64,000 bases of DNA. It comes from Antedon mediterranea. Taxonomy: Eukaryota > Echinodermata > Crinoidea > Comatulida > Antedonidae. The notes under the pieces were generated by a model. That model ran no database searches. It was not told the origin of the DNA and worked only from the letters and a program-made list of their open reading frames with translations. Below, in pieces: positions 22,747-32,599 of this stretch. Location: assembly GCF_964355755.1 (NCBI RefSeq), contig NC_092675.1, positions 8,220,312 to 8,284,311 on the forward strand, read 5' to 3'. Numbering within the stretch: the first letter of the stretch is position 1; every line of letters begins with the position of its first letter. The position numbers and the translations under genes are program-made.

Positions 22747-22769
22747 TTTTTTTTCAAGTTGTTATTTAT

Positions 22770-23180
22770 ATGCTGTTTATATACGTTTTACAGTACATTA
22801 CTGCATATGAAAGAAGTAAAAAAGTAACGGAAGACAATGCTATCCCTTGTTTATACGTTTTACCATAGAGATATTATAGTTCACTATAATATCTCTATGG
22901 TTTTACAGAACATTACTGTATAATATGAAAGTAGTAAAAAAGTAACAGAAGACAATGCTATCCCTTGTTTATACGTTTTCCATAGAGATATTATAGTTCA
23001 CTATAATATCTCTATGGTTTTACAGAACATTACTGTATAATATGAAAGTAGTAAAAAAGTAACAGAAGACAATGCTATCCCTTGTTTATACTGTATATAT
23101 TTATAAATTAAAATGAAAAAAAAATATCAAAAGACAATGCTATCTCTTGTTTATATACGTGCTACAGTACATTATGGAAG
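22770..23180. repeat. Tandem units with an embedded 38-bp perfect hairpin
   Basis: A unit of about 80 bases (TATACGTTTTACAGTACATT to GACAATGCTATCCCTTGTT) recurs about four times from 22770. Two of the copies carry a 38-base insertion (22863-22900 and 22980-23017) with 17-bp perfect arms, CCATAGAGATATTATAG, and a TTCA loop, making those units about 117 bases long. The first copy is flanked by TTTTA on both sides, while hairpin-less units have a single TTTTA. It looks like a small palindrome inserted with a 5-bp duplication and then copied with its host unit. Confidence 0.85.
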
Positions 23181-23227
23181 TAAATTGAAAAAAATGGTGG
23201 CTCTTGCTCTTGTCTACTTTGCAAACC

Positions 23228-23590
23228 ATCATTTGTAATCTGAAATTGCAACATCTTTATCTGGCGGAACGAAGGTTGAGCACACAGGTGGTGATGGTGA
23301 ACTTAATTCAGGAATTGAATCCGAAGAATCTTTCTTGCCACTACTGCACAAGTATAATGTTTCTGAAATAAGCTCATCAACATAAGCTGTGGTTACAAAA
23401 TAAATTCAATTGTCAATAAATGAACAAAGTCATCAAACAAAATAGTATACAGGTTGTCAATCAAATTTTTTTGGCTTACCAAATGTTGCATCTGTCAATA
23501 ATTTCTGTAATTGTGTAGCCACCACTTTTTGCTCTTGGAAACACCATCTCTATCTTTTGCTGCTGCCCTGCCAGAATTTTCTCCTAAGAT
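23228..23590 (-). pseudogene. Unidentified minus-strand gene remnant, two exon-like blocks
   Basis: The first block (about 23590-23480) ends in QLQKLLTDATF before a GTAAGC donor at 23479. The second block starts at 23386 after a CCACAG acceptor and reads AYVDELISETLYLCSSGKK, followed by a serine/proline-rich tail. The intron is 93 bases. The first block needs one frame change near 23530. It is rich in glutamine and lysine, coiled-coil-like, and I do not recognise the family. It lies convergent to the P2X7-like remnant, an arrangement reminiscent of the two convergent genes of some DNA transposons; that link is inference only. Confidence 0.45.
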
Positions 23591-23599
23591 ACAAAATTG

Positions 23600-23940
23600 G
23601 ATAGTTGATATTTTTATGTTAACTTTTAATATGCTACACCAATAGTAAGTGTAAGGATAAATGACAATAGTAGTACTGTAAGTACCTGCTTAAAGATGTA
23701 TTGTTCCTTTGACTAATTCCCAAAAAATAAAAAATTAAAGATTTTGAAAAAAGGTGGCTCATTTTCAAGTATCATAATAATTATTAACTATCACCAAACA
23801 TTTTTCTTTTTAAATTGAGTCAAGTGATACAGGTATTGACTATAGTATGGCTATCTAACATAACATTCTAAAACTAAGTAACAATAAACATAATGCATGT
23901 AACAAAAACAAGATCTTCTACATTTAAATTAACTAATGAT
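23600..23940. other. AT-rich spacer, no gene seen
   Basis: This is where the far LTR of the old minus-strand gypsy element would be expected. I searched for the TGTTATATATTG start and did not find it, so that end seems deleted. Confidence 0.4.
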
Positions 23941-23944
23941 TACA

Positions 23945-24205
23945 TCTTATTTCCCTTTTTCTTTCTCTCTCTTTACATCAGATGTGGTATCCAACATCAT
24001 GTGATTAGGATGTATTATTTTAACCAATCGTCCTATTTTAACTTCATACTTTCTTGGACCTGATACCTTTATTACTATGCCATTTAGACATTTGTCTTTT
24101 CATTTTCCTTGTGTTCTCGTGTTTTTCACTTTTACTTTGTCTGCCACTGAAAAGATTCTTTCCGATTGTGTTTTAGGATCTTTATGTAGTTTTTGGCTAT
24201 ATTGT
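23945..24205 (-). pseudogene. Old gypsy element, integrase C-terminal remnant
   Basis: The minus strand reads KQYSQKLHKDPKTQSERIF, then VADKVKVKNTR and, after one stop, IVIKVSGPRKYEVKIGRLV. This is the small SH3-like C-terminal region of gypsy integrases, where VKxxxGPxSYxVxxG is typical. It joins directly to a gag fragment at 24206, so protease, reverse transcriptase, RNase H and most of integrase have been lost by internal deletion. Confidence 0.7.
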
Positions 24206-24410
24206 TTACATTCTATTCGTTCTCAAACCAAATTTTCCTAGCTTAGAATCTGTTGTCGATTGAATAATATGTGATTTAATCTCTCCACTAATATCATGGA
24301 AATCACACTTATCAGCTTGTTCACGTAGTCTAATGTGATACACGTCAATTCTCTCACCTTTATTTTGCTGTAACTTTCTAAATTTCGATCTTTCAAATTC
24401 ACTGTTCGAT
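24206..24410 (-). pseudogene. Old gypsy element, gag C-terminal part
   Basis: It reads SSNSEFERSKFRKLQQNKGE, RIDVYHIRLREQADKCDFHD and EIKSHIIQS, the gag pattern common in deuterostome gypsy elements (FRxxxQxxxExIDxFxxRLRxxAxxCEF). The frame continues on the far side of the Gmr1-like element at 30143-30222, so gag was split by that insertion. It is an old copy: no zinc knuckle is seen and an internal deletion follows. Confidence 0.8.
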
Positions 24411-24415
24411 GATGG

Positions 24416-24811
24416 TGTCATATTATTTATGTTGTGATTCTCTGTGTTTAGATAAGGATGCTTTAGACCAGGTCCGCCTAATATTATTAGCCAATCAATA
24501 TCGTATAATTTTTGGAGGGAAAATGTTATCCTCCTCTGAAGCCTAAAAGTTGCATGTCCAGTATAAAAGTGGAATGTAATAGATATTAAAAAAGAAGAGA
24601 GAATAAGATCAAAGTAGATAAACGGAAAGATGATAAAGAAAATAAGGCTTGTCTGGTAGTAAGATGTATTAATCGAGTTACAAGGAATAAAGTTCTAGTT
24701 GAGTTAAATATACTTTTTGTATGAGTTATCATTCAGTGACAGTGTACGTCGTCGTCGCGTGGAGTTATATACGCCTGAGAAAGCTCGGAACCAACTAAAA
24801 TAATCACTACA
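24416..24811 (+). repeat. 5-prime LTR of the Gmr1-like element
   Basis: 396 bp, TG to CA ends. It contains a TATAAAAG box (near 24562) and an AATAAAG word (near 24689) that could serve as promoter and polyadenylation signals. It differs from the 3-prime LTR by a 6-base CGT-repeat expansion near 24750 and a few substitutions. Confidence 0.95.
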
Positions 24812-24826
24812 TGGTGGCAGCGGTGA
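24812..24826 (+). promoter_or_regulatory. Primer-binding site
   Basis: TGGTGGCAGCGGTG starts directly after the LTR CA. TGG matches the CCA end of a tRNA; I do not assign the primer tRNA. Confidence 0.7.
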
Positions 24827-24859
24827 AAATTTTTGTTTAAGATACATGATATAAGTATC

Positions 24860-24890
<31 letters not shown>

Positions 24891-25317
24891 GACAGTGCCT
24901 ACTCTACGGGCCTGTTAAATCAGTAACCAAAAAGTTAAATGGTTACGAAGATCTGGATTCCTGACAGTTTTTATACCGTACCGTTGTAACGAAGAAGAAG
25001 TACTGTTGAGCTCAAGACTGCTGGATATTCATCGGAGATATATATTCACCGAGATCTGAAAGAAGAAGACTGAAGTAACAGAAGGAAGCCCAGTAAATGT
25101 TGAGAAGATTTGCAAAGCTGACTTTGTAAACTATTTTTGAAAGGAACGTTGTTTGTGACTTTGAAGTAAATTAATGTCTTATATTGTATTGCATTTAAAC
25201 ATTTATGTGGATTTCATATTTTTTACATATCTGAATGGAATCAAGGTAATACAAATACTTTTATAACATATTTTGTATACATAAGTTTACATATTTCATT
25301 AGTAAATTGTTATTAGC
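24812..25317 (+). other. Leader of the Gmr1-like element
   Basis: An untranslated leader with an (AAG)n run at 24860-24888. Packaging or dimer signals cannot be judged by eye. Confidence 0.6.
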
Positions 25318-26172
25318 ATGACAACTTTAAGATCGGGTAAAAATATAGATAAGACTATGTCAGACAAAGATACTAGGGAAGATATGGTTGACCAAGAAGA
25401 GGTTGACCAAGTCAATGAAATATATGATAAAATGGATAGAGATATTGATTTGCCCGAAATACCCAGCGGTATGCCTAAAGATATGATACTCGAATATTTT
25501 CGAATGAAGTTCGAGGCCGAAAACAAAAAGTTAGAATTACAATACCAACAAGACCAATTAAGATTAGAAGCAGAGATAGGCCTAGAGCAAAGGAAAATTG
25601 AATCACAAGAAAGAGTGAAAATGATGGAATTAGAAAATAGGTCTAGCTACAGTAATGCTAGGAATATAGTAGATGAAATGAAGGTAAAGGTTCCTACTTT
25701 GAAGGAATCAGATGATATTGATATATATTTTAGAACATTTGAACACTTGGCAGAAGCCACAGGTTGGGATAGGAATACGTGGACCGCTAGGTTAGCACCT
25801 GAACTGTCTGGTAAAGCTAGGACAGCATATGCATCCTTAACCGTAAAAGAATGTGTAGATTATGATACCTTAAAGAAGGCAATCTTAGAAAAGTATGATG
25901 TGTCCGCAGAGACCTACAGATTTAAATTTAGAAATTCAAACAGAGTTAAAGATATGTCCATCAGGGAATGGCTGAATGAGCTCTCCCATTATTTAAAATG
26001 TTGGATGAAATGTGCTAATGTAAAAGAAGATGGTGCTGCAGGCATTATTGAAATGATTATAATGGAACAGGCACTTGATAAAATGCCTGAAGATCTGAGG
26101 CTTTATCTTAGAGATAAACAAGTAAATAAGAGCTATGATATGGCTCCTGTAAGGAGAAGGGACATAAAATAG
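25318..26172 (+). pseudogene. Gag with SCAN-like region (Gmr1-like element)
   Basis: 284 codons from ATG 25318. Residues 60-115 are a charged, glutamate/glutamine-rich coiled coil. Residues 120-275 (KVPTLKESDDIDIYFRTFEH to LDKMPEDLRLYLRDKQ) follow the SCAN-like capsid pattern of this group, including the WTARLAPELSGKA and EALxxMPxDxxxW-type positions. Gag forms the particle that packages the RNA. A zinc knuckle (CKEKGHKIGDCPKM, CX4HX4C) follows, but in the frame of the next open region, and its first cysteine appears to be tyrosine. So a one-base shift near 26130 separates capsid from knuckle and creates the early stop at 26172. Whether the family normally uses a frameshift here is unknown. 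Confidence 0.8.
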
Positions 26173-26186
26173 GGGATTGTCCGAAG

Positions 26187-27566
26187 ATGGTAGCAAAAGG
26201 AAAGACTAGTGACACTAAGAAGGGCCCGAATGGGAAAGATGGCTTAAGATGTGAAGGAATATCAGATAGACCCCAAGTAGTTATGGATAGTGTAGAAAAT
26301 AAAATGGAGAAGTGTACACTACCAGGAAAATTAGAAGGACAGGATATAACTATGCTGAGAGACTCGGGATGTACCCAGTCAGCTGTTAAGGAAAGTCTAG
26401 TGCCTAACAAATGTTACTTGCCAGGAAAATGGGTTACGTTAAGAGGTATAGGAGGCGATATTACCGTCCCCTTAGCTGAGATAGCTATAGAAAGTAAGAT
26501 AGTGACAGGAAAAGTGATTGTAGCCGTAATCGAAGGATTACAGAGGGACATGTTATTGGGTCATGATTTGGACCAGAATTGTGGGGAAACAATGGCTAAA
26601 GAAATGTTCGTCCTAACTAGGGAGCAAGCCAGAATAGAAAATGATGTTAGAATACAAGACGAAATGATATTGTTAGGGAAAGATAGTAACTTTAAGCCGA
26701 TAGAAGAGCCGCCTAAAGAAACTAATGTACAATTGTTGAAAACAGTAGTAAATGACAACAAAGTAAATAAAACTAAGTGTTTAGATGATATGAATGGAGC
26801 AGAAATAAATAATTTGTTTGACGAAAATGAGGATAAAGCTAAAGATAACACAGTCAAACGTAAAACTTATGAACAACAGCACAAGCTGAACCTAACTAAA
26901 CAAGAACTGATCAAATTGCAAACTAAGGATGACTCACTCAAAGGAGTGTTTGACAGGGTAGTCCCTATAGAAGAAATAGGTCAGCATAGAGTATGTTTCT
27001 TTATGAGACAAGGTATATTGATGAGAAATTGGAGTAGTATTAAAGATAAGAATAACCAAGTGGAACAGATTGTATTACCCACTCAGTGTAGACAGGGTGT
27101 ATTACACTTAGGTCATAATGTGCCATTTGCAGGTCACATGGGTGTTGAGAAAACTAAAAGTAGGATCCTGAACCAATTCTATTGGCCAGGTATATTTAAA
27201 GATGTGGTAGTCTATTGTAAAGTCTGTAAGGAATGCCAAAAGGTAGATAAGGGTAAAAGTAAAAGGAAACATACTTTGATACCATTACCGATTATAAGTA
27301 CACCATTTAAACGTATAGCGATAGACATTGTTGGACCCTTATCTAGAACAAGCCGTAATAACAAATATATGCTTACTATAATTGACTATGCTACGAGATA
27401 CCCGGATGCTATCCCGTTACCCAATGTTAGAGCTGAAACAGTAGCCAGGGCTCTAATAGAAGTCTTTACTAGAGTAGGATTACCCGAAGAGATTGTACAT
27501 GATCAAGGAACTAATTTCATGTCTTCAATTATGCAATCTATATGTAGTATGTTGGGGATTAATTAA
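26187..27566 (+). pseudogene. Protease and integrase (zinc-binding and first core part)
   Basis: The frame actually begins upstream with the gag zinc knuckle near 26139. Domains in order: retropepsin-like protease with LRDSGCTQSAV (Asp-Ser-Gly active site) near residue 55 and LLGHDL near 120; a variable linker; integrase HHCC zinc finger (HLGHNVPFAGH and CKVCKECQ) near residues 310-355; then the RNase-H-fold core with the first two catalytic Asp in AIDIVGPL and VHDQGTNF. The protease matures Gag-Pol and the integrase joins cDNA to the host. The frame hits a stop at 27567. The segment with the catalytic Glu (VERFHGTLK, near 27610) follows with further shifts up to 27752. The integrase lies before RT, opposite to usual Ty3/gypsy. 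Confidence 0.88.
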
Positions 27567-27752
27567 TTAAAGACTACAGTGTACCACCCCCAAAGCAATG
27601 GGCTTGTTGAAAGATTTCACGGTACATTGAAAAAATATGATAAGGACACTTACAGTTAAGCAAAGAAAAAATTGGGATAACTACATACCCCCCTTTCTGT
27701 TTGCATACAGAGAAGTTCCTAGTATTAAGCGACGGGCCATTCACCTTTTAAA
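27567..27752 (+). pseudogene. Broken integrase core segment holding the third catalytic residue
   Basis: After the stop at 27567, in the same frame, comes TVYHPQSNGLVERFHGTLKK, the conserved block with the catalytic Glu. Frameshifts and stops follow near 27640-27750. It links the flanking integrase frames into one decayed domain. Confidence 0.75.
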
Positions 27753-28499
27753 TTGCTTTATGGTAGAGAGGTGAGGGGACCCTTGAGTTTACTCAAAAGT
27801 AATTGGGTAGTAATTGATGTTATCAAATACATGTTAGACATAAGAGAAAAAATGGAGGAATTAATGAAAGATGCTAATGTAAACAAACTTGAACAACAAG
27901 AAATTATGTCCCACAATTATAACAAGAATGCTATTGATAGAGAATTTGTAGAAGGGGACAAAGTGTTGATATTCCTTCCAGTAGGAAATAGTAAGTTATA
28001 CAGTAAATGGCAAGGCCCCTTCACTGTTACAAAAAAGGTCAATGATGTAAATTATGAAATATACATAGGAGGTAGAAGAAAAGAAAAACAAATTCTACAT
28101 GTTAATATGTTAAAGAGATGGTATGATAAAGTAAAAATAAGTAAAGATGGTTATTATGTAGTAACAAATGTTCAGTCGATAGAAGAAGTAGACTTAAATG
28201 AAACAGTCCATGACAATGAGTTAGATAGTGAAATAGACATAGGATTGTCTTATCATCAATCACAAACATGGAGAGATGTTAACGTTAGTAGGAATTTAAA
28301 TGATACACAAACTAAACAATTAACAGAATTGTTAAAGTACCAACAGAATGTATTCTCGGATGTACCAGGTAGAACTCACTTAGTGACACATGAAATTAAG
28401 ACTAATGGTGAAATGCCTAAAAGGCATAGGGCATATAGAACGCCCCAAGCATTAAAGGGTAAATTGAAAGAGGAATTAGATAGTATGTTGGCTATATAG
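27753..28499 (+). pseudogene. Integrase C-terminus joined to RT N-terminus
   Basis: The first 120 residues hold the integrase C-terminal GPF/Y-type module: GDKVLIFLP, SKWQGPFTVTKKV and LHVNMLKRWYDK. A linker leads to the N-terminal part of reverse transcriptase: TELLKYQQNVFSDVPGRT and THEIKTNGEMPKRHRAYRTP. Direct continuity of integrase into RT in one frame shows the inverted gene order is real and not a rearrangement of two elements. A one-base shift at about 28497 ends this frame; RT continues as EPTVSAYAAPIIALKKG in the next. Confidence 0.88.
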
Positions 28500-29341
28500 A
28501 ACCTACAGTTAGTGCCTATGCTGCACCTATTATTGCCCTGAAGAAAGGCCAGAATCAAATTAGAATGGTGACAGATTTTAGATCACTAAATAAGACTACA
28601 CAATTTGACCCTTATGTTATGCCTCGCATAGACGAAATGTTGGATGAGGTATCATCCGCAATATACATAACTACGTTAGATCTAACTAAAGGATTTTACC
28701 AGGTGCCTCTGGATCCTAAGACCAAAGACAAATCAGCATTTATTACACAATTTGGACAGTATTGTTACAATGTACTTGCATTTGGTATGCAAAATAGCTC
28801 TAGTACTTTCCAAAGATTAATGGATAAGGTATTACAAGGTACTGAGGGATATGCTAAGGCATATATAGATGACATATGTATTTATAGTCAAACTTGGAAA
28901 GATCATATTTTTCATTTGAATGATGTATTAGAAAGATTAAGTAGTGCTGGATTGACAGCAAAGCCTTTGAAATGTAAAATGGCCTATGCACAGGTAGAAT
29001 TTCTGGGGCATAAGATTGGTAATGGAGAAATTAGACCCATGATTGATAAGGTTGAGGCTGTGGAAAAGTTCCCCATACCTTTGTCTAAGAAACAAGTCCG
29101 ATTATTTCTCGGATTAACGGGCTATTACAGAAAATTTGTACAGAACTATGCCGATATTGCTAAGCCATTGATTGATTTAACTTTAAAGAGTAAAAGTAAT
29201 ACCGTTAAGTGGAATGAACAATGTGAAAATGCCTTTGTAACTTTAAAGAAACGACTTACTGATGATAATGTATTAAAAGCCCCAAATTTTGATAAGATGT
29301 TTGTATTGCAAACCGATGCCTCAAATTATGGCATACTGTAG
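28500..29341 (+). pseudogene. Reverse transcriptase (Gmr1-like element)
   Basis: It continues from 28500. The open frame from the ATG at 28565 starts MVTDFRSLNKTT. RT motifs in order: TTLDLTKGFYQVPL (motif A, catalytic Asp), FGMQNSSSTFQRLMD (motif B, unusual SSS where NAP is common), and AYIDDICIYS (motif C, YIDD in place of the usual YVDD). Then come FLGHKIG and LGLTGYYRKFV (thumb), and the start of RNase H with LQTDASNYG. RT copies the RNA into DNA in the particle. The frame stops at 29341 through a shift, and RNase H continues in another frame. Confidence 0.9.
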
Positions 29342-29346
29342 GTGTA

Positions 29347-29670
29347 GTGCTGAGCCAAATAGATGGTGAGGGTAATGATTATCCCATTGTGTACTTAAGT
29401 AGAAAGTTATCTGTACATGAGCAGAGATATTCTGTGCCAGAAAAAGAGTGCCTCTCTATTGTTTGGGCTATCAATAAACTTAAGTATTATCTGTATGGTT
29501 GTGAATTTCAAGTTCATACTGACCACCAGGCATTGAGATGGATGGACTCAATGAAGGGTGCCAATGTTAGACTTATGAGATGGGCTCTGTTTTTACAAGG
29601 ATATAAATTTAAAGTTATTTACAAGAAAGGATCATTAAATGGAATTGCAGATGGATTAAGCCGTATATAA
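29347..29670 (+). pseudogene. RNase H (Gmr1-like element)
   Basis: 107 residues in a frame shifted from RT: IVYLSRKLSVHEQRYSVPE, then KECLSIVWAINKLKYYLYG with the catalytic Glu, and VHTDHQALRWM with the catalytic Asp. It ends GIADGLSRI and a stop, the usual end of the Ty3/gypsy RNase H. No integrase follows: 80 bases later the polypurine tract and 3-prime LTR begin, confirming that RNase H is the last domain. Confidence 0.9.
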
Positions 29671-29740
29671 TAATATTATAGAGGTGTTAAAATGGTTTTA
29701 AATGTTAAATTTTTGGAAAGATTGACACAATCTTTTTCCC

Positions 29741-29751
29741 AAAAAGGGGAA
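29741..29751 (+). promoter_or_regulatory. Polypurine tract
   Basis: AAAAAGGGGAA directly before the TGTCATA start of the 3-prime LTR. It primes plus-strand DNA synthesis. Confidence 0.85.
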
Positions 29752-30142
29752 TGTCATAGTATTTATGTTGTGATTCTCTGTGTTTAGATAAGGATGCTTT
29801 AGACCAGGTCCGCCTAATATTATTAGCCAATCAATATCGTATAATTTTTGGTGGGAAAATGTTATCCTCCTCTGAAGCCTAAAATTTGCATGTCCAGTAT
29901 AAAAGTGGAATGTAATATATATTAAAAAAGAAGAGAGAATAAGATCAAAGTAGATAAACGGAAAGATGATAAAGAAAATAAGGCTTGTCTGGTAGTAAGA
30001 TGTATTAATCGAGTTTACAAGGAATAAAGTTCTAGTTGAGTTAAATATACTTTTTGTATGAGTTATCATTCAGTGACAGTGTACGTCGAGTGGAGTTATA
30101 TACGCCTGAGAAAGCTCGGAACCAACTAAAATAATCACTACA
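29752..30142 (+). repeat. 3-prime LTR of the Gmr1-like element
   Basis: 391 bp, TGTCATA to ATCACTACA. It lacks the 6-base CGT expansion of the 5-prime copy and has one extra T near 30016. Confidence 0.95.
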
Positions 30143-30222
30143 GATGATAAGAAGTAATAATTTTCAAAGCTTCTTTTGCCTGTACGTATGTCGTACCTTT
30201 ATTTGGTAGCATTTCAAATATG
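30143..30222 (-). pseudogene. Old gypsy element, middle gag segment
   Basis: On the minus strand it reads IFEMLPNKGTTYVQAKEALK, a conserved gag helix region. It continues on its left to 24410 across the Gmr1-like element and on its right to 30847 across the TTAA MITE. With the MITE and one TTAA taken out, the reading is uninterrupted. Confidence 0.85.
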
Positions 30223-30226
30223 TTAA

Positions 30227-30842
30227 AGACCCCTTCCCTGCAATTTTGGACGTTTTTTGGAAAATAATACATATATATCACTTTAAAAACATTAAACCAT
30301 GTCATTCCTTGTCTTAAATGTACGTTTTATGGTAAATTATGATAAAAAGTGAGAAACAATGCACTACCCAAGTAGCTCGCGGCGATCGACCTCTCTTAGG
30401 CCTAGCCTAGCTAGGCTTAGTTTTGTAGGCCTAGCTGGTAAACATCGGTAACGTACGAACATCGTAAGCGAGCTATATACCTAGCCTGACGTTGTATAGT
30501 TGCTGCATTAATTGTCTTTCTATTTTTGCCAGACTCCGTTGATACAAATTGGGGAAAACCCGGTATTTTCGCTGAAAAGTTAGTAGTCTTCCATTTGTTT
30601 TGGCCTCACGATCGATCGAAAAGTGGGCGAATTACAGGTGAAAAACAAAAATATCAATCCGCGCGCAATGCATTTTGGGATTTATAGCGGGCCGCTATAA
30701 TGATTAGAATCGACTTATTTTTCACATTTTTAACCGTTTAAAGACGAAAAAAGTTATCGCAATAGGACCATATAGTATTATTTTTACATTAAATATAGTT
30801 TTTGATCTTAAATTAGATCTAAAAAACGTAGGGAATGGGGCT
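30227..30842. mobile_element. 616-bp MITE with TTAA target duplication
   Basis: The ends are AGACCCCTTCCCT on the left and the near-complement AGGGAATGGGGCT on the right. TTAA lies immediately outside both (30223-30226 and 30843-30846). Removing the element plus one TTAA restores the gag frame of the old gypsy element exactly, which proves the borders. TTAA duplications are made by piggyBac and Kolobok transposases. The interior is non-coding, with TAGGCCTAG words near 30397. Confidence 0.92.
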
Positions 30843-30846
30843 TTAA

Positions 30847-31006
30847 AGTTACCTGGGCCAATGAAGTGTACTAGCAGTAGTGCTCTCTTCCTTACCTCAG
30901 CAGTCACGTTCACCGCCACTAAGTAGTTATCAAACCTGTCGATCCATCTCGCCCATTCTTGTATGGTTGGATCAAAATACTCCACCGATATGTCAAATTT
31001 AGACAT
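30847..31006 (-). pseudogene. Old gypsy element, gag N-terminus
   Basis: It starts at the ATG at 31006: MSKFDISVEYFDPTIQEWAR, then WIDRFDNYLVAVNVTAEVRK and LLLVHFIGPG. This is a typical gypsy gag start (W..RF..YL....V....K...LLL...G). The ATG lies about 55 bases after a primer-binding site (31050-31061) and the LTR end at 31062, on the minus strand. Confidence 0.85.
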
Positions 31007-31049
31007 TATTGCTTACTTATAATATTCACGGAGTTCACTTATCCACAAT

Positions 31050-31183
31050 TCTCGTCGCCAATGTTATATATTGTGCTCTGGCAATGAATGATAACACTAA
31101 GTATTTCACTAAGAAATCAGATCATGTGCTAATGTTCAGCCATCTTGTAGAACTCTTTTATTAGTCTCCAATCCAGTCGTTAA
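31050..31183 (-). repeat. Old gypsy LTR, first part, with primer-binding site
   Basis: The LTR reads TGTTATATATT from 31062 on the plus strand and has AATAAAAG (minus) near 31160 as a possible polyadenylation signal. TTGGCGACGAG at 31050-31061 (minus) abuts it as primer-binding site. The LTR is cut at 31183 by the 3.9-kb TTAA element and ends at 35079-35101 with AATATATTACA. Total length is about 145 bp, short for a gypsy LTR. Confidence 0.75.
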
Positions 31184-32599
31184 GAGCCATTGTCTGTAAG
31201 AATCAAAGAAATATCAAAAAGAGTGGCAGACTCAAAAAAATGGATTTCTTTCAGATTTTGCACATGGCTATATATGTGTTGAGAGAAATCAAATATGAAG
31301 TATTTTTTATTTCACACGTATATTTCCATGGCAACGGCCAAATTTGTGTTTTTGACAAATGTTGTCCTTTTTTAAGGTTTTTAAAAATGGATATTGGTAC
31401 TACTTTGATGAACGATATTTTTGTGTTGTTCATTTAATTATAAAAAATAATTAGTGTATGCATAATAACAATGCATTGTGTACCTGTTTCAATTTTTTTT
31501 ATTTTTTTTTATTTCATACTTTGGGAGATACCATTTATTTAAAAAGGGGTGTTTTTCACTTTTTTTAAATTGTTCAATGCAACTAAACTTTACTTCACCA
31601 TAACACCCAAAGTGGTGTATTTTTTTAGCTGATTTATTACAAATAGGTAGTTCTAATGTTTAATAATTGATTTCTAAAATAAAATACTGGGATAAATTTA
31701 AAATCTACAAGCAGTGTTGCGAGAAACATAGGCATTTTTATAAAAAAAAAAACATGGTATATTAGTAAAAACATTTTATTTTCTTTGATTATTTGATTTG
31801 GTCAGAAAAATTCTTAATGTTTTATATAGTTCTAGTTGTGTTGTGAGAAAAAAATTAATTTTTAATTATAGATTCTGTAATTCCCAGTTTTAATGTCGTT
31901 TTATAGGTTATATCCTCTGGAAATTTGAATAAATTATAAGATCGTTGTGAATTTTAATCTTTGCAACAGATTACTCCTCTATAATTTTGAAGCTCCTCTT
32001 TCATTTGTTTGCTTCTTTTATTTGCTAACCTAAGCAGATCCAACATGCCCATCCACCACCACTTTCGACTACCACCCCTCCCCCCCCCCCCACCCACCCC
32101 GACTATAACCACAAAAAGATAAACTGCAACACTTTGGTCGATCATCCACTATAGAGTTTCAAATGCATGCATTCAAGCACCACCCACACTGCCGCTACTA
32201 TCGCCCCAATGAATAGACGGATTCAAACTCCTCTATCCCACCCCCTCCCTCTTTCTCCAAGCCCCCACCCACCCCAAGTTAAAAATTACAATGCAAAAGA
32301 TAGGACATAAAGTTAAGTTTTTAGACCCTCGCCTTCAACCCCCTAACTATTTAAAAGTCCTGGATCCACCACTTTCCCCTCCCCAAAATAGAACCAATCA
32401 AAAGTCAATGATATACTCAGGTATGTTAATGCTACATAACAAATATTGAAGCCCTGATTTGAAATTTCATTTCATTTAAGGTCAGCATGTAAAATATCAC
32501 ACTTTATTATTAAATATTGGTTTTAAATTCTATATTTTTTTTACTGTGATGGTTGGATTCAGTATTAATTATTAATCAATAATTATCTGATAATTATTT

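Larger units (their letters stand above)
24416..30142 (+). mobile_element. Gmr1-like Ty3/gypsy retrotransposon (INT before RT), near-complete but broken
   Basis: 5.7 kb, with LTRs at 24416-24811 and 29752-30142, both starting TGTCATA and ending ATCACTACA. The 5-bp flanks GATGG and GATGA are a target duplication with one change. The gene order is gag, protease, integrase, reverse transcriptase, RNase H. Integrase before RT is abnormal for Ty3/gypsy and defines the Gmr1-like group described from deuterostomes. The LTRs differ by about five substitutions and two short indels, so the insertion is recent relative to its surroundings. Yet frames break near 26130, 27567-27750, 28497 and 29336, so this copy cannot make the full proteins. 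It lies inside the gag of an older gypsy element on the opposite strand. Confidence 0.93.

Noticed and set aside
22863-23017. 38-bp hairpins as microRNA precursors
   Set aside because: A 17-bp perfect stem with a 4-base loop is too short for a pre-miRNA, and it behaves as an insertion.
30238-30852. An intron in the old gypsy gag (CAG/GTAACT donor and TTGCAG acceptor)
   Set aside because: Splicing there would shift the frame, whereas removing 30227-30842 plus one TTAA restores it exactly, and the segment has terminal inverted repeats.
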